Positions 50,235 to 59,837 are shown, counted from the stretch's first letter. The stretch: DNA of 64,000 nucleotides from JAEULH01 sp963746275 (GCA_963746275.1 CAVVAX010000044.1:25460-89459), one strand, 5' to 3'. Notes: generated from the sequence alone by a model not told the origin. Numbers and translations are program-made.

Positions 50235-51857
50235 TCAGGCTCGCGGCTCCAGCTCGACGCTGTAGAGCGCGGCGCCGGAGAGGTCGCGCAGGATCACGGT
50301 CATGACCCGGCTGCGCCCGGCGATCCGGACCTCGCCGAAGAACTGCAGCCCGTCGGCAGGCCCGAGCCGGCGGCCCTCCGCCGACGTCTCGAACAGCACC
50401 TGCGGGCCGAAGCTGTCGTCGAGTTGCGCTGTACTTCCGGTCGCCGCGTGCAGCGGCCCGGAGACGAACTCCCAGAAGCCGTCGAAGTCGGAAAACCTGG
50501 CCTTCCCCGGGTCGTAGTAGTGAGCGGCGGTGTAATGGACGTCGGCGGTGAGCCAGACCGTGTTCTTCACCCCTCGCGCCTTCAACGTGCGCAGCAGATC
50601 GGCGATCTCGTGCTCGCGCCCCAGCGGCGGGCCGCTGCCGTTGGCGATGGCCTCGAAGGCACCCGGTCCGTCGCGGCGGACGAGGCCGATGGGCATGTCT
50701 GCGGCGATCACCTTCCAAGTGGCGGCGCTGGCCTGGAGCTCGCGCTTCAGCCAGTCGAGCTGCTCGGCGCCGAGGAAGGCGGTGTCCGGACCCGGTGCCG
50801 TCTGGTCGTTCGGGCCGTTGGGGGCCCGGTAGCTGCGCATGTCGAGGATGAAGACGTCGAGCGCCGGGCCATAGCGGATCGCCCGGTAGATCCGGTCGCG
50901 CTGGCCGGGCCACGGCCGGATCGGCATGAACTCGTGGAAGGCGCGGCTGGCCCGGGCGGCGAGGAGCGAGACGTTCCGCTCGGTGTAGGGGCCGTCGCCC
51001 AGGACCTCTCCCGGGTACCAGTTGTTGACGGTCTCGTGGTCGTCCCACTGGGCGAGGGTCGGCACCTCGGCGGCGAAGCGGCGGACGTTGTCGTCGAGGA
51101 GCTTGTACTTGTACTGGCCGCGGAACTCGCCGAGCGTCTCCGCGACCTTGCTCTTCTCCTCGGTCACGAGGTTCTTCCAGACACTGCCGTCGGCGAGCGC
51201 GACCTCCGCCGGGATCGGGTTGTCGGCATAGACGCTGTCGCCGGAGTTGACGAAGAAATCCGGCTCGACCCGGCGCATGCTCTCGAAGGCGCGGATGCCG
51301 CCCCAGTCGGCGTTGATGCCCCAGCCCTGGCCGGCGACATCCCCGGACCAGACGAAGCGGATGTCGCGCCCCGACGGCGGCGCCGTGCGGAAGCGGCCGA
51401 CGCTCGGCTCGCTCAGCGCCTTGAGGTCGGCGAGGTCGAGGAAGCGGACGCGATAGAAGATGGTCTGGCCCGGCGGCAGCCCGGTCAACTCCAGCGTGGC
51501 GGTGAAGTCGGTGTCTTCTAGGGCGGCGGGCCCGGCCAGCGCGCGCGCCTCGGCGAAGCTTTGCGTGGTCGCGTACTCGACCAGCATTCGCGCCGGCCGG
51601 TCCGAGCGGGCCCAGACCATGCCGCTGGTCGGGCCGACGTCGCCGCTCTGCACCCCGTGGGTGATCAGCGGGCCGGCGCTGCGGGCGATGGCTGGCGCGC
51701 CGAAGCCGCCCAGGGCGAGCATGCCGGTGCTGGTGGCGGCAGCGCCGATCAGCGTGCGGCGCGTGAGCCCGCGGCGGCGGCGGAACTTCGCAGGGGACGG
51801 GGTGGCGCTGCCGGGTATCACGTCAGCGCATATGGGCCCGCAACACGACGTCGCCAT
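50235..51857 (-). CDS. PhoD-family alkaline phosphatase, Tat-exported
   Basis: The 540-residue protein has a twin-arginine signal (GLTRRTLIGAAATSTGMLAL), then an N-terminal fibronectin-like domain (ITHGVQSGDVGPTSGMVWAR). The metallophosphatase core follows: RFVWSGDVAGQGWG, DFFVNSGDSVYAD, LAQWDDHETVNNWYPGE, LDMRSYRAPN and TVWLTADVHYTAAHYYDP. PhoD hydrolyses phosphodiesters and monoesters with Fe3+/Ca2+ in the periplasm, often under phosphate limitation. No Pho box was identified. Confidence 0.92.
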   Translation of the reverse strand: MATSCCGPICADVIPGSATPSPAKFRRRRGLTRRTLIGAAATSTGMLALGGFGAPAIARSAGPLITHGVQSGDVGPTSGMVWARSDRPARMLVEYATTQSFAEARALAGPAALEDTDFTATLELTGLPPGQTIFYRVRFLDLADLKALSEPSVGRFRTAPPSGRDIRFVWSGDVAGQGWGINADWGGIRAFESMRRVEPDFFVNSGDSVYADNPIPAEVALADGSVWKNLVTEEKSKVAETLGEFRGQYKYKLLDDNVRRFAAEVPTLAQWDDHETVNNWYPGEVLGDGPYTERNVSLLAARASRAFHEFMPIRPWPGQRDRIYRAIRYGPALDVFILDMRSYRAPNGPNDQTAPGPDTAFLGAEQLDWLKRELQASAATWKVIAADMPIGLVRRDGPGAFEAIANGSGPPLGREHEIADLLRTLKARGVKNTVWLTADVHYTAAHYYDPGKARFSDFDGFWEFVSGPLHAATGSTAQLDDSFGPQVLFETSAEGRRLGPADGLQFFGEVRIAGRSRVMTVILRDLSGAALYSVELEPRA

Positions 51858-51991
51858 GACGCTCCGGCGACGGTTCCATGACGGGGGGAGACGGCTGCGG
51901 CGGAGGGCGGCGTCGCGGTGCCGAAGGGTTCGGCGTCGGTGCAGCCCGGCAGCCGCGCGGACGCAGGCCCGCGCGGCCCCGGGTGCTTGGA

Positions 51992-52279
51992 CTACTTGCG
52001 CAAGGAGCGCTGGAACATCCGGTCCGAGCGCTCGGCGGCGGCGTTGGCCGCCTGCGCCGCACTGCGCGCTTCCGCTGCGGCTGCCTCGGCGGCAGCGGCG
52101 GCTTCACGCGATTGAGCGGCGGCGGTCGCGGACTCCTGCTTCACCTGCGCCATCTCGTTGCGCATGGCGGCGACGTCCGACTGAAGCTCGTCGACGCTGC
52201 TCGATGACGCACATGCGCCAAGTAGGAGGGTTCCGGCGACCATCATCATCGGCATGGCCTGACGTAGAGACGAGCTCAT
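51992..52279 (-). CDS. Lpp-like alanine-zipper lipoprotein
   Basis: Start ATG 52279 (AAGGGGAAAC upstream). The 95-residue product has a lipoprotein signal with lipobox LLGAC, then a Ser-rich linker and an alanine-zipper coiled coil (QESATAAAQSREAAAAAEAA) and ends RMFQRSLRK. This is the layout of Lpp/OprI murein lipoproteins, which trimerise and tether the outer membrane; the C-terminal Arg-Lys is compatible with Lys-dependent attachment. Confidence 0.8.
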   Translation of the reverse strand: MSSSLRQAMPMMMVAGTLLLGACASSSSVDELQSDVAAMRNEMAQVKQESATAAAQSREAAAAAEAAAAEARSAAQAANAAAERSDRMFQRSLRK

Positions 52280-52428
52280 AACGTTTCCCCTTCGCTCGGA
52301 TGTCTTGTCTGATGATGAACAAGGGCACGATGAACTCGCGCCCCGGCGTAGTTGTACCTTAACTTGCGGATAAATCAAGCTTCCAGCCGATTCACGCTGG
52401 ACGAGTTAGCGCTGAGGCGATCCCAGGA

Positions 52429-53067
52429 CTAAGGTAGTATTTCGATTGGCGTCCCGTCGTCCACCGCGGCCCAGATCTGATCCATTGCCGCGTTGTCCAC
52501 CGCAATGCAGCCATCGGTCCAGCTCGAAGGGGCCAGCGCGATCCGCTTCAGCGCGCTCTTGTTTCCGGGGTCCGGCTGACCGTGGATCATGATGTCGCCG
52601 CCTGGGGGCCCGCCGTATGTCCAAGCCCGCTGCCGGTCGGAGGGGCTGGGATAGGAGACGCGAATCGACCGGTGGAAGCGGCTGTTCTCGTTTTTGCCGC
52701 TGAGGACGTAGTTGCCCTCCGGCGTTCGCCCATCGCCTTCGAAGATCTTCGGGCCGACCGGGTTGCCGCCCAGGGCGATGCGGTAGCTGGCGAAAACGTT
52801 GCCGCTGCGAAGCAGGTACAGCCGCCGCTCGCTCTTGACCACCAGCACGCGGTCGGCCTTGACCAGCACCGGAGGATGCGCCTGTGAAGGCGGGTGCGCC
52901 TGGGCCGGCGGGTGCGACTGCCCTTGCGGCGAAGCGCAGGCGGGACTGGCGACGGCGAACATCGCCAGACAGAGGAATACGCCGATGAACCTAGGCGACA
53001 AGCATCTGTCCTTCACGGGAGCACACGCGCGAAATATAGGCGGCAACCGCTTAACAAATGTCAACAC
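52429..53067 (-). CDS. L,D-transpeptidase family protein (YkuD domain)
   Basis: The 212-residue protein has a signal region (FIGVFLCLAMFAVASPACAS), a short Pro/His repeat (SHPPAQAHPPSQAHPP), and a YkuD domain: ADRVLVVKSERRLYLLRSGN, GNPVGPKIFEGDGRTPEGNY, IMIHGQPDPGN and the catalytic SSWTDGCIAVDNAAMDQIW with nucleophilic Cys. It would form 3-3 peptidoglycan crosslinks or attach lipoproteins. It lies 150 nt upstream of the Lpp-like gene on the same strand, a plausible enzyme-substrate pairing (inference). Confidence 0.9.
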   Translation of the reverse strand: MLTFVKRLPPIFRACAPVKDRCLSPRFIGVFLCLAMFAVASPACASPQGQSHPPAQAHPPSQAHPPVLVKADRVLVVKSERRLYLLRSGNVFASYRIALGGNPVGPKIFEGDGRTPEGNYVLSGKNENSRFHRSIRVSYPSPSDRQRAWTYGGPPGGDIMIHGQPDPGNKSALKRIALAPSSWTDGCIAVDNAAMDQIWAAVDDGTPIEILP

Positions 53068-53217
53068 CCAGGCTGCGCCGTCGCACCGGCGGTGAGAAAA
53101 CCGGCGGCCGGCCGAGGACCGCTGATGCTAACCGCGGCCGCGCTCGCGCGAAACCCCGCGATGGGGGTGTATCCCGTATGGCAGGTGTTGGAAGCGTGAT
53201 CGGGTGGGACGGAGAGA

Positions 53218-53511
53218 TCAGGAGGAAAGCGCGGCCGCGGTCACCGGTGCGCCCTCGGCAACCGCTCGTTCGAGATAGGCGAGGCAGCCGGCGAGCGTCG
53301 ACAGCCTGGGGTAGTCCGCGTCCGGGATACGGATCGCGAAGGCGACCTCGAGGGCCATGACGAAGTTCAGGTAATCGACCGAGTCCAGATCGAACTGGTC
53401 GCGGAAGCTGTGCCTCGGATCCAGCCGATCGACGTCGGCGTCGGGCGCGATGTCCTTGAGCACGGCGAGGATCTTGGCGACCAGGCTTTTTTGCTGCATG
53501 ACCCTGTCCAT
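53218..53511 (-). CDS. acyl carrier protein, orphan
   Basis: Start at ATG 53511 (MDRVMQQKSLVAKILAVLKD); an ATG four codons later is also possible. The 97-residue protein has the phosphopantetheine site FDLDSVDYLNFVMALE with Ser in DSVD (instead of the fatty-acid type DSLE/D), followed by helix III IRIPDADYPRLSTLAGCLAY. No fatty acid, polyketide or peptide synthase gene is nearby, so it serves an unlinked or specialised pathway. Confidence 0.85.
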   Translation of the reverse strand: MDRVMQQKSLVAKILAVLKDIAPDADVDRLDPRHSFRDQFDLDSVDYLNFVMALEVAFAIRIPDADYPRLSTLAGCLAYLERAVAEGAPVTAAALSS

Positions 53512-53882
53512 GTTCCGCTTCGTCGCGGATCCGCCGAAGGCACCGAACGAGAAACCGCGCCACCACGAGTGGGGCGGGCGGGCGGCGGGTTGGTGGCTGC
53601 GTCGTTTAAACATATTGCAGTGCACCATTTTGCGCAACCTCCTGCCCGCCTTTTCTGGACGTTGCAGGCTTTTTCTCGCGGTTTTTTCCGCGCGGAGCAT
53701 GGTGCTGTCCGACTGGGAGCGATCGGGTCCAGCCGGTTGCGGCCGGCTCTCGCCTCAACTCCATGCACATCCTTGCCAATGTGTCTGTGACGAGCGACGT
53801 TGACCCGTCCTGGGGCCCAGATTATGGTGGCGTCGCTGCGGGGCCATGCGCGGCTGACGCAGGATCGGTTCCGCCGGGTGAC
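53512..53882. other. intergenic region between ACP gene and tRNA genes
   Basis: About 370 nt. It contains the leader and candidate promoter of the ACP gene and presumably the tRNA promoter. No supported gene. Confidence 0.5.
53609..53637 (-). promoter_or_regulatory. candidate promoter of the ACP gene
   Basis: On the minus strand TTGCGC, 17-nt spacer, TATGTT in a locally AT-rich stretch, about 95 nt upstream of ATG 53511. Each hexamer is only a partial match. Confidence 0.3.
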
Positions 53883-53956
53883 GGCGCGGTGGCGGAGTGG
53901 CTACGCAGCGGCCTGCAAAGCCGTGTACACCGGTTCGAATCCGGTCCGCGCCTCCA
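53883..53956 (+). tRNA. tRNA-Cys (GCA)
   Basis: A 74-nt cloverleaf: acceptor GGCGCGG pairs with CCGCGCC, discriminator U, encoded CCA, anticodon GCA in CTGCAAA, and T-arm CCGGTTCGAATCCGG. The U discriminator is a cysteine identity element. Confidence 0.96.
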
Positions 53957-53963
53957 GGGGCAT

Positions 53964-54038
53964 TCCGGAGTAGCTCAGTGGTAGAGCAAGCGGCTGTTAA
54001 CCGCTGGGTCGGGGGTTCGAATCCCTCCTCCGGAGCCA
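53964..54038 (+). tRNA. tRNA-Asn (GTT)
   Basis: A 75-nt cloverleaf: acceptor TCCGGAG pairs with CTCCGGA, discriminator G, encoded CCA; D-arm AGCTCAGTGGTAGAGC; anticodon GTT in CTGTTAA; T-arm GGGGGTTCGAATCCCTC. It is seven nt after tRNA-Cys. A half repeat of family 1 abuts its 3' end. Confidence 0.97.
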
Positions 54039-54040
54039 CC

Positions 54041-54066
54041 GCCGCGCTTCGCGGCTCGCGATGACG
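54041..54066. repeat. truncated family 1 repeat at the 3' end of tRNA-Asn
   Basis: GCCGCGCTTCGCGGCTCGCG followed by ATGACG equals the right arm of the family 1 palindrome; the left arm is absent. It begins three bases after the tRNA CCA. Confidence 0.65.
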
Positions 54067-54103
54067 TCGTCTTATTGTTGCCGCATCAACCTCGTCAAGG
54101 AGC

Positions 54104-55081
54104 CTACGGCAGGAGGATGGTCGAGCCGGTGGTCTTGCGCGCCTCCAGATCCCGGTGCGCCTGGGCCGCCTCCGCCAGCGGATACTCACGGTTGACGTGG
54201 ATCTTGACCGCGCCGCTCTGGACGACGGCGAACAGCTCCTGGGCGCTCCGGCGCAGGTCCCCCGGATCGGCCGTGTAGGTCATCAGCGTCGGCCGGGTGA
54301 AAAACAGCGAGCCCTTGGCGGCGAGGATCCCCGGCTCGAACGCCGGCACCGGACCGGACGCGTTGCCGAACGAGACCATCATCCCAAGCGGCTGAAGGCA
54401 GTCCAGCGAGCCGGCGAAGGTCGATGCTCCCACCGAGTTGTAGACGACGGCGACGCCGCGCCCGCCGGTGAACCGCTTGACCTCGGCAACGAAGTCCTCG
54501 CGGCTATAGACGATGGAATAGTCGCAGCCGTTGGCCCGGGCGAGCTTCGCCTTCTCGTCGCTGCCGACGGTGCCGATGACGGTCGCGCCCAGGTGCTTGG
54601 CCCACTGGCAGGCGATGAGGCCGACCCCGCCGGCGGCGGCGTGGATCAGCACGGTGTCGTCCGGCTTCACCGGGTAGGTGCGGCGCAGCAGGTATTGCGC
54701 GGTCATCCCCTGCAGCATCATCGCCGCCGCCTGCCTGTCGGAGATGCCGTCGGGAAGGACGACGACCCGATCGGCCGGCATCAGCCGCTCCTCGGCATAG
54801 GCGCCGACGGGGCCGCCGGCATAGGCCACACGCTCGCCAATCTTCGGCGCCTCGACGCCGGGGCCCACCGCCTCGACGACGGCGGCGGCCTCCAGGCCGA
54901 TGCCGCTCGGCAGCGACGGGACCGGGTAGAGGCCGTTGCGGTGGTAGACGTCGATGTAGTTCAGGCCGACGGCGGTCTGCCTGAGAAGGATCTGCCCTGC
55001 TCCCGGCTCGCCGACCTTGACGTCCTCGTAGCGCAGGACCTCGGGCCCGCCGGTTTCATGGAAGCGGATGGCCATGGGCAT
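54104..55081 (-). CDS. NADPH:quinone oxidoreductase (zeta-crystallin-like)
   Basis: Start ATG 55081 (GGGAGG 7 nt upstream). The 325-residue MDR enzyme without zinc has IRFHETGGPEVLRYEDVKVG, the quinone-reductase signature TAVGLNYIDVYHRNGLYPV, and the nucleotide loop LIHAAAGGVGLIACQWAKHL (AAxGGVG). It reduces quinones by one electron using NADPH. It overlaps the end of ogt by 26 nt and lies in the same operon. Confidence 0.93.
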   Translation of the reverse strand: MPMAIRFHETGGPEVLRYEDVKVGEPGAGQILLRQTAVGLNYIDVYHRNGLYPVPSLPSGIGLEAAAVVEAVGPGVEAPKIGERVAYAGGPVGAYAEERLMPADRVVVLPDGISDRQAAAMMLQGMTAQYLLRRTYPVKPDDTVLIHAAAGGVGLIACQWAKHLGATVIGTVGSDEKAKLARANGCDYSIVYSREDFVAEVKRFTGGRGVAVVYNSVGASTFAGSLDCLQPLGMMVSFGNASGPVPAFEPGILAAKGSLFFTRPTLMTYTADPGDLRRSAQELFAVVQSGAVKIHVNREYPLAEAAQAHRDLEARKTTGSTILLP

Positions 55082-55571
55082 GAACAGTCCTCCCGTTGCT
55101 CTTGTCTTGGGTCCGCGGCAGCGGCAGCCCCACGCCTTCCAGGGCAAGCAACGCCGCCTTGGTGGCGATGCCGTCGCCGCCGGAGTAGCCGCAGAGCCCG
55201 CCGGTCGCAGCCACGACGCGGTGGCAGGGGATGATGATCGGGATCGGGTTCGTTGCACAAGCCCTCGCGATGGCTCGTGCCGACGTCCCGAGCTCCGCGG
55301 CCAGCGCGCCATAGCTGGCGGTGCCACCCCAGGGGATGGCCATCAGCCGCCGCCAGACCCGCTCGCGGAACGGCCCGCCGTCGGGGCTGACGGGAATGCT
55401 GAAGGTGACCGGTTCGCCGTTTAGGTATCGTTCCAGCTCGGCCAGGGCGCTGTCCAGGCCGGGGCCGGAGACCGCCGCCTCCGTCCGCCCCCACTCCAGC
55501 GCCACCACCGCGCCGTCCTCGGCGAACACGGTGATCCAGCCGACGGGCCCGTGCAGCGTGGCGTAGGCCAC
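55056..55571 (-). CDS. ogt: methylated-DNA--protein-cysteine methyltransferase
   Basis: GTG start at 55571, 9 nt after the DUF255 gene. The 171-residue protein has the DNA-binding FRERVWRRLMAIPWGGTASY, GALAAELGTSARAIARACAT and the active-site IPCHRVVAATGGLCGYSGG, where Cys accepts the O6-methyl group from guanine irreversibly. The C-terminal 20 residues are unusual and overlap the quinone reductase start. Confidence 0.93.
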   Translation of the reverse strand: MAYATLHGPVGWITVFAEDGAVVALEWGRTEAAVSGPGLDSALAELERYLNGEPVTFSIPVSPDGGPFRERVWRRLMAIPWGGTASYGALAAELGTSARAIARACATNPIPIIIPCHRVVAATGGLCGYSGGDGIATKAALLALEGVGLPLPRTQDKSNGRTVHAHGHPLP

Positions 55572-55580
55572 GGCCAGCCG

Positions 55581-57622
55581 TCAGCCCGACAGCCGGTCGC
55601 GCAGCTCGGCGGCGTCCGTCGCCGGCAGCGTGCAGGTCTGGCCGACGCAGACATAGGCCGTGGCCCGGCCGTCCACCTGGCCCTTGCCGAGGGCCGGATG
55701 GCCTTGCGGCAGCGTCTCGTCCGGGCCGATGGGGAGGACGAAGCGCGGCCCAGCCGGCGCTTGCAGGGCCGCCCGACGCAGCGCTGCGCCGGCCGCGTCC
55801 GCCGGATCGGCGACGATCACGACCTGCGCGCCTGCCTCAAGCAGCTCGTAGGCCGTGAGCATCCCGGGGATGCTGAGCAGGTACTGGGGGTTCGTTCCGG
55901 AGAAGAGCCGCACCGACCGCTCCGCCCGCTCCCGGTAGTGCGCCTCGCCGGTCGCGAAGTGGAGCATGGCGAGGACCTCGACCATGGTGCCGTTGCCGGA
56001 CGGCACGGCGTTGTCGGCAACCGACTTCGGCCTGGCGATGACGTCGGTGGTGTCGTCGGCGGAGACGAAGTACCCGCCCGCGGCATCGTCATGGAAATGG
56101 CGGTTGGCGACCTCGCACCAGCCGATCGCCTGATCCAGGTAGGACCGCTCGGCAGTGACCTGGTAGAGGGCGAGCGCCGCCTTCGCCATGTTGGCGTAGT
56201 CCTCGATCACGGCCGGGTGGCGGGCCTGCCCCGCGCGCCAGACGTGCTTCAGCCGGCCCCCGTCACCGCCGTTGCCGCCGTCGCTCATGTGCGTGGTGAC
56301 GAAGCGGAACACCTTCGCCGCCGCCTCGACCCAGGCTGGCTCGGCAAAGACCGCGCCGGCCTCGGCCAGCGCCGCGATCATCAGCCCGTTCCAGTCGGCC
56401 AGAACCTTGTCGTCGCGCCCCGGCGCGATGCGCTCGCGGCGGACCGCCAGCAGCCGGGCGCGGCATTCGGCGAGCTTGCGCTCCTCGTCGTCCGCGGGCA
56501 GGCCCATGCCGGTACGGTTGAGGATGGTGTGCCCTTCCCAGTTGCCGCCGGGGCGGACGCTATACGCGGCCTTGAAGGCAGGCGCATCGACGCCGAGGAC
56601 GGCATCGATCTCGGCCTCGTCCCAGACGTAGTACTTGCCCTCGACGCCCTCGCTGTCGGCGTCCAGCGCGCTGGCGAAGGCGAAAAGCTCTGCCGCTCGG
56701 GGCGTCGACCCGCATCTCGCTCATCGCCCAGTCGATCGTCTCGGCGATGCGCCTGGCGTAGAGCGGGCTGTGTGTCTCCCGCCAGGCTTCCGTCATCAGC
56801 TCGACGAGCAGGGCGTTGTCGTAGAGCATCTTCTCGAAGTGCGGCGCGAGCCAGACGTCGTCGGTGGAGTAGCGGGCGAAGCCGCCGCGCGAGGTGATCG
56901 TAGATGCCGCCCTGGCAGATGGCGTCCAGCGTCACCGTCACCGCGTCGCGGAACACGGCCTCGCCGCGGCGCTTGTAGGCCCGCCAGAGGAAGCGGAAGA
57001 AGGTCGGCTGCGGAAACTTCGGCGCCCCGGCGGTGCCGCCGTGACGGGTGTCGATCAGGCGCAGAGCGAAGCGCGCGGCCTCGTCCAGGGCCTCGACGCT
57101 GAGGCCGTTGCCGGGCTCGGGCGCCTGCATCTTCGCCAATGCCGCGCGCAGCGCCGTGACGTTGGTGTCGACCTTGGTCTTGTCCGAGCGGTAGGCCTCG
57201 GCGATGGCGTGCAGCAACTGCGGGAAGCCGGGCCGGCCGTAGCGCGGGCTGGGCGGAAAATAGGTCCCGCCCCAGAACGGCTCGCCCTCGGGGGTGAGGA
57301 ACATCGTCAGGGGCCAGCCGCCACGCTCGCCCATCAGCGCCAGCGCCGACTGGTAGATGCCGTCGAGGTCCGGCCGCTCCTCCCGGTCAACCTTGATGTT
57401 GACGAACAGCGCGTTCATCAGCGCGGCGATCTCGTCGTCCTCGAAACTCTCGTGGGCCATGACATGGCACCAGTGGCAGGCGGCGTACCCGACCGAGAGC
57501 AGGATCGGCTTGTCCGCGCGCTTGGCCTCGGCCAGGGCCTCTTCGCCCCACGGCCGCCAGTGGACGGGATTGTCCTTGTGCTGGAGCAGGTAGGGGCTGA
57601 TTTCCTGCGAGAGCCTGTTCAT
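55581..57622 (-). CDS. DUF255/thioredoxin-like YyaL family protein (two frameshifts)
   Basis: ATG 57622 begins MNRLSQEISPYLLQHKDNPV, then a thioredoxin-like domain with YAACHWCHVMAHESFEDDEI and VNIKVDREERPDLDGIY, and GGWPLTMFLTPEGEPFWGGT. Breaks occur near 56900 (after AICQGGIYDHL; the next frame gives APHFEKMLYDNALLVELMTE) and near 56690. The remaining alpha-toroid part continues from YYVWDEAEIDAVLG to the stop at 55581 (GKQPHFHDDAAGGYF-like SADDTTDVIAR). The full length is about 680 residues. Members resemble SSP411/YyaL; the function is not established. Leads the operon with ogt and the quinone reductase. Confidence 0.88.
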
Positions 57623-57811
57623 CGCGGTACTCTTCCGGAGAATGGAGGTCGCGGCGGCCGCGCGGGTCCCTCGCCGGCGGCGCGCCCGTTGCGCCGGGCG
57701 GCACGCTGACTTAGGTTGGCGTCAGCGGCACGCCGTACAAGCCCGCCGATGCCGCGCCCGCCGTGCGAGCGGCGTGGGGGTGTCGGGCGACAGGCAGGGT
57801 GGACCAGACGC

Positions 57812-58072
57812 ATGAAAATCCATATCGACGTCGAGTGCACGCCGGAGGAAGCACGGACCATGTTCGGCCTCCCGGACGTCAAGCCGATGCAGAACGCGCT
57901 CATGGCCCAGATCGAGGAGCGCATGAAGAAGACGCTCTCCGCCATAGAGCCGGAGGCCTTGTTCAGCATGTGGCTGCCGGCAGGGGTGCAGAGCTTCGAG
58001 CAATGGCAGAAGTTTCTCTGGGGACGCCTCACCGGCCAGACCAAGGAAGGCGAGGAAGGCAAGAAGCCTTGA
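57812..58072 (+). CDS. DUF6489 family protein
   Basis: The 86-residue protein MKIHIDVECTPEEARTMFGL ... FSMWLPAGVQSFEQWQKFLW matches the small alphaproteobacterial DUF6489 family of unknown function. The stop TGA overlaps the TTG start of the ferredoxin gene (TTGA), indicating translational coupling. Confidence 0.85.
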   Translation: MKIHIDVECTPEEARTMFGLPDVKPMQNALMAQIEERMKKTLSAIEPEALFSMWLPAGVQSFEQWQKFLWGRLTGQTKEGEEGKKP

Positions 58073-58458
58073 GCGATGGCTCCGGCCCACTCGCTGACGC
58101 CGCGGAGGCCGCCGCGAGCGCCGAGGCGCCGCTGCGGCCCTACTATCGCTGTCACGTCTTCTGTTGCGTCAACGAGCGGCCCGAGAACCACCCCCGCGGC
58201 TCGTGCTGCCGCCGCGGCTCGGTGCGGTTGCGCAACTACATGAAGGCCAGGGCCAAGGAGCTGGGGCTCGAAGGCGCTGGCGTGCGGATCAACGCCTCCG
58301 GGTGCCTCGACCGCTGCGAGAACGGCCCGACCATGGTCATCTATCCCGACGGCGTCTGGTACCACTACGAGACCCTCGCCGATGTCGACGAGATCCTGGA
58401 GCGCCACGTCATCGGCGGCGGACGCGTCGACCGGCTCCTCCTGCGCCCCGACGATTAG
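58069..58458 (+). CDS. (2Fe-2S) ferredoxin, thioredoxin-like fold
   Basis: TTG 58069 overlaps the DUF6489 stop; AGGAAGGC lies upstream. The 129-residue protein has YYRCHVFCCVNERPENHPRG followed by SCCRRGS, and NASGCLDRCENGPTMVIYPD with the two C-terminal cluster cysteines. This is the thioredoxin-like [2Fe-2S] ferredoxin family, cytoplasmic electron carriers. The partner is unknown. Confidence 0.88.
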   Translation: MSDGSGPLADAAEAAASAEAPLRPYYRCHVFCCVNERPENHPRGSCCRRGSVRLRNYMKARAKELGLEGAGVRINASGCLDRCENGPTMVIYPDGVWYHYETLADVDEILERHVIGGGRVDRLLLRPDD

Positions 58459-58500
58459 CCGTTCTTTCCAGCCCAGCGGCGGCGGCCCCGCTAGGCGCTG

Positions 58501-59823
58501 ATGGCCGAGCAGACGATCTTCGCGCTCGCCTCCGGCCGCGGCCGCGCCGGCATCGCGGTGGTGCGCGTTTCCGGTCCCGACGCCGCGGCAGCTCTCGTCC
58601 GCCTTGCCGGGCGGCTCCCGGCGCCGAGGCGCGCCAGCCGGGCCAAGCTTACGGACAGATCTGGCGAGATCCTCGACGACGGCTTGGTGCTGTGGTTTCC
58701 GGCGCCGGCAAGCTTCACCGGCGAGGACGTCGCCGAGTTCCATCTCCATGGCGGCCGCGCCATCATCGACGGCGTGCTCGAAGCGCTCGGCCGTCTGCCC
58801 GGGCTGCGTCCGGCCGAGCCCGGCGAGTTCAGCCGCCGCGCCTTCGCCAACGGCAAGATGGACCTGACGGCCGCGGAGGGGCTGGCCGACCTGATCGACG
58901 CGGAGACGGCGGCGCAGCGCCGCCAGGCCCTGCGCCAGATGCAGGGCGGCCTGGCCCGCTCTACGACGGCTGGCGTGGTCGGCTGATCGAGGTTCTGGCG
59001 CACGTCGAGGCCGCCATCGACTTCGCCGACGAGGACCTTCCGCCCGACCTCGAGGCGGGCGTCGCGAGAGCCGAACTGCGCTGGCCGCCGAGATCGCCGC
59101 GCATCTCGACGACGGCCGGCGCGGCGAGCGGCTCCGCGACGGCGTCGAGGTGGCCATCGTCGGCCCGCCCAACGCCGGCAAGTCGAGCCTGCTCAATGCG
59201 CTCGCCGGCCGCGACGCGGCGATCGTCTCGCCCGCACCCAGGCACCACCCGCGACGTGATCGAGGTGGCCCTCGATCTCGGCGGCTATCCGGTGCTGCTC
59301 GCCGACACCGCCGGTCTGCGCGAAGGCGGCGACGAGGTCGAGCGCGAGGGCGTGCGCCGGGCGCTGCAGCGCGCGCAGGCCGCCGACCTCCGCCTGGTCG
59401 TCCTCGACGGCGCGCTGTGGCCGCGCGTGGATCCGGCGACGATGGCCCTGGCCGACGCGGCCAGCCTGATCGTCGTGAACAAGGCCGACCTGCTGCGGCT
59501 GCCGCAGCCGATCGGCGGACGACGCGGCCACTGCGCGTCTCGGCGCTGACCGGCCAGGCATGGCGCGGCTGCTGCGGCCGCTGGACGAAGCGGTGGCCGC
59601 ACGCTTCGACGCCGCCGGCGCGCCGGCGCTGACCCGGCCCGCCACCGCGCGGCGCTGGAGACGTGCCTCGACGCGGTGCGCCGGGCGCAGGCGGCGGATT
59701 TGGCCGAGCTGCTGGCCGAGGACCTGCGGGCAGCGGCCGCCGCGCTCGGGCGGATCACCGGCCGGGTCGGACGTCGAGGAGGTGCTCGACGTCATCTTCC
59801 GGGACTTCTGCATCGGCAAGTAA
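58501..59823 (+). CDS. mnmE: tRNA modification GTPase MnmE (several frameshifts)
   Basis: Begins MAEQTIFALASGRGRAGIAV. The formyl-THF-binding N-domain (GEDVAEFHLHGGRAIIDGVL, EPGEFSRRAFANGKMDLTAA) reads cleanly to about 58960. Then the helical/G domain passes through several frames: HVEAAIDFADEDLPPDLEAG, VAIVGPPNAGKSSLLNALAG (G1), PGTTRDVIEVALDLGG (G2), LADTAGLREGGDEVEREGVR (G3), IVVNKADLLRLP (G4). It ends VEEVLDVIFRDFCIGK with the C-terminal CIGK catalytic Cys. With MnmG it forms cmnm5U34 in tRNA. Breaks: about 58965, 59075, 59240, 59520, 59560, 59645 and 59770. Confidence 0.93.
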
Positions 59824-59837
59824 CGCGCCGCAGCCAA

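Noticed and set aside
49211..50305. A 364-codon plus-strand frame across the rhomboid gene
   Set aside because: No SD, no domain, and it is antisense to a well-supported rhomboid protease.
53941..53963. A third tRNA or attachment site in the tRNA-Cys/tRNA-Asn cluster
   Set aside because: Only seven nucleotides separate the tRNAs and no duplicated tRNA 3' end or integrase was found.
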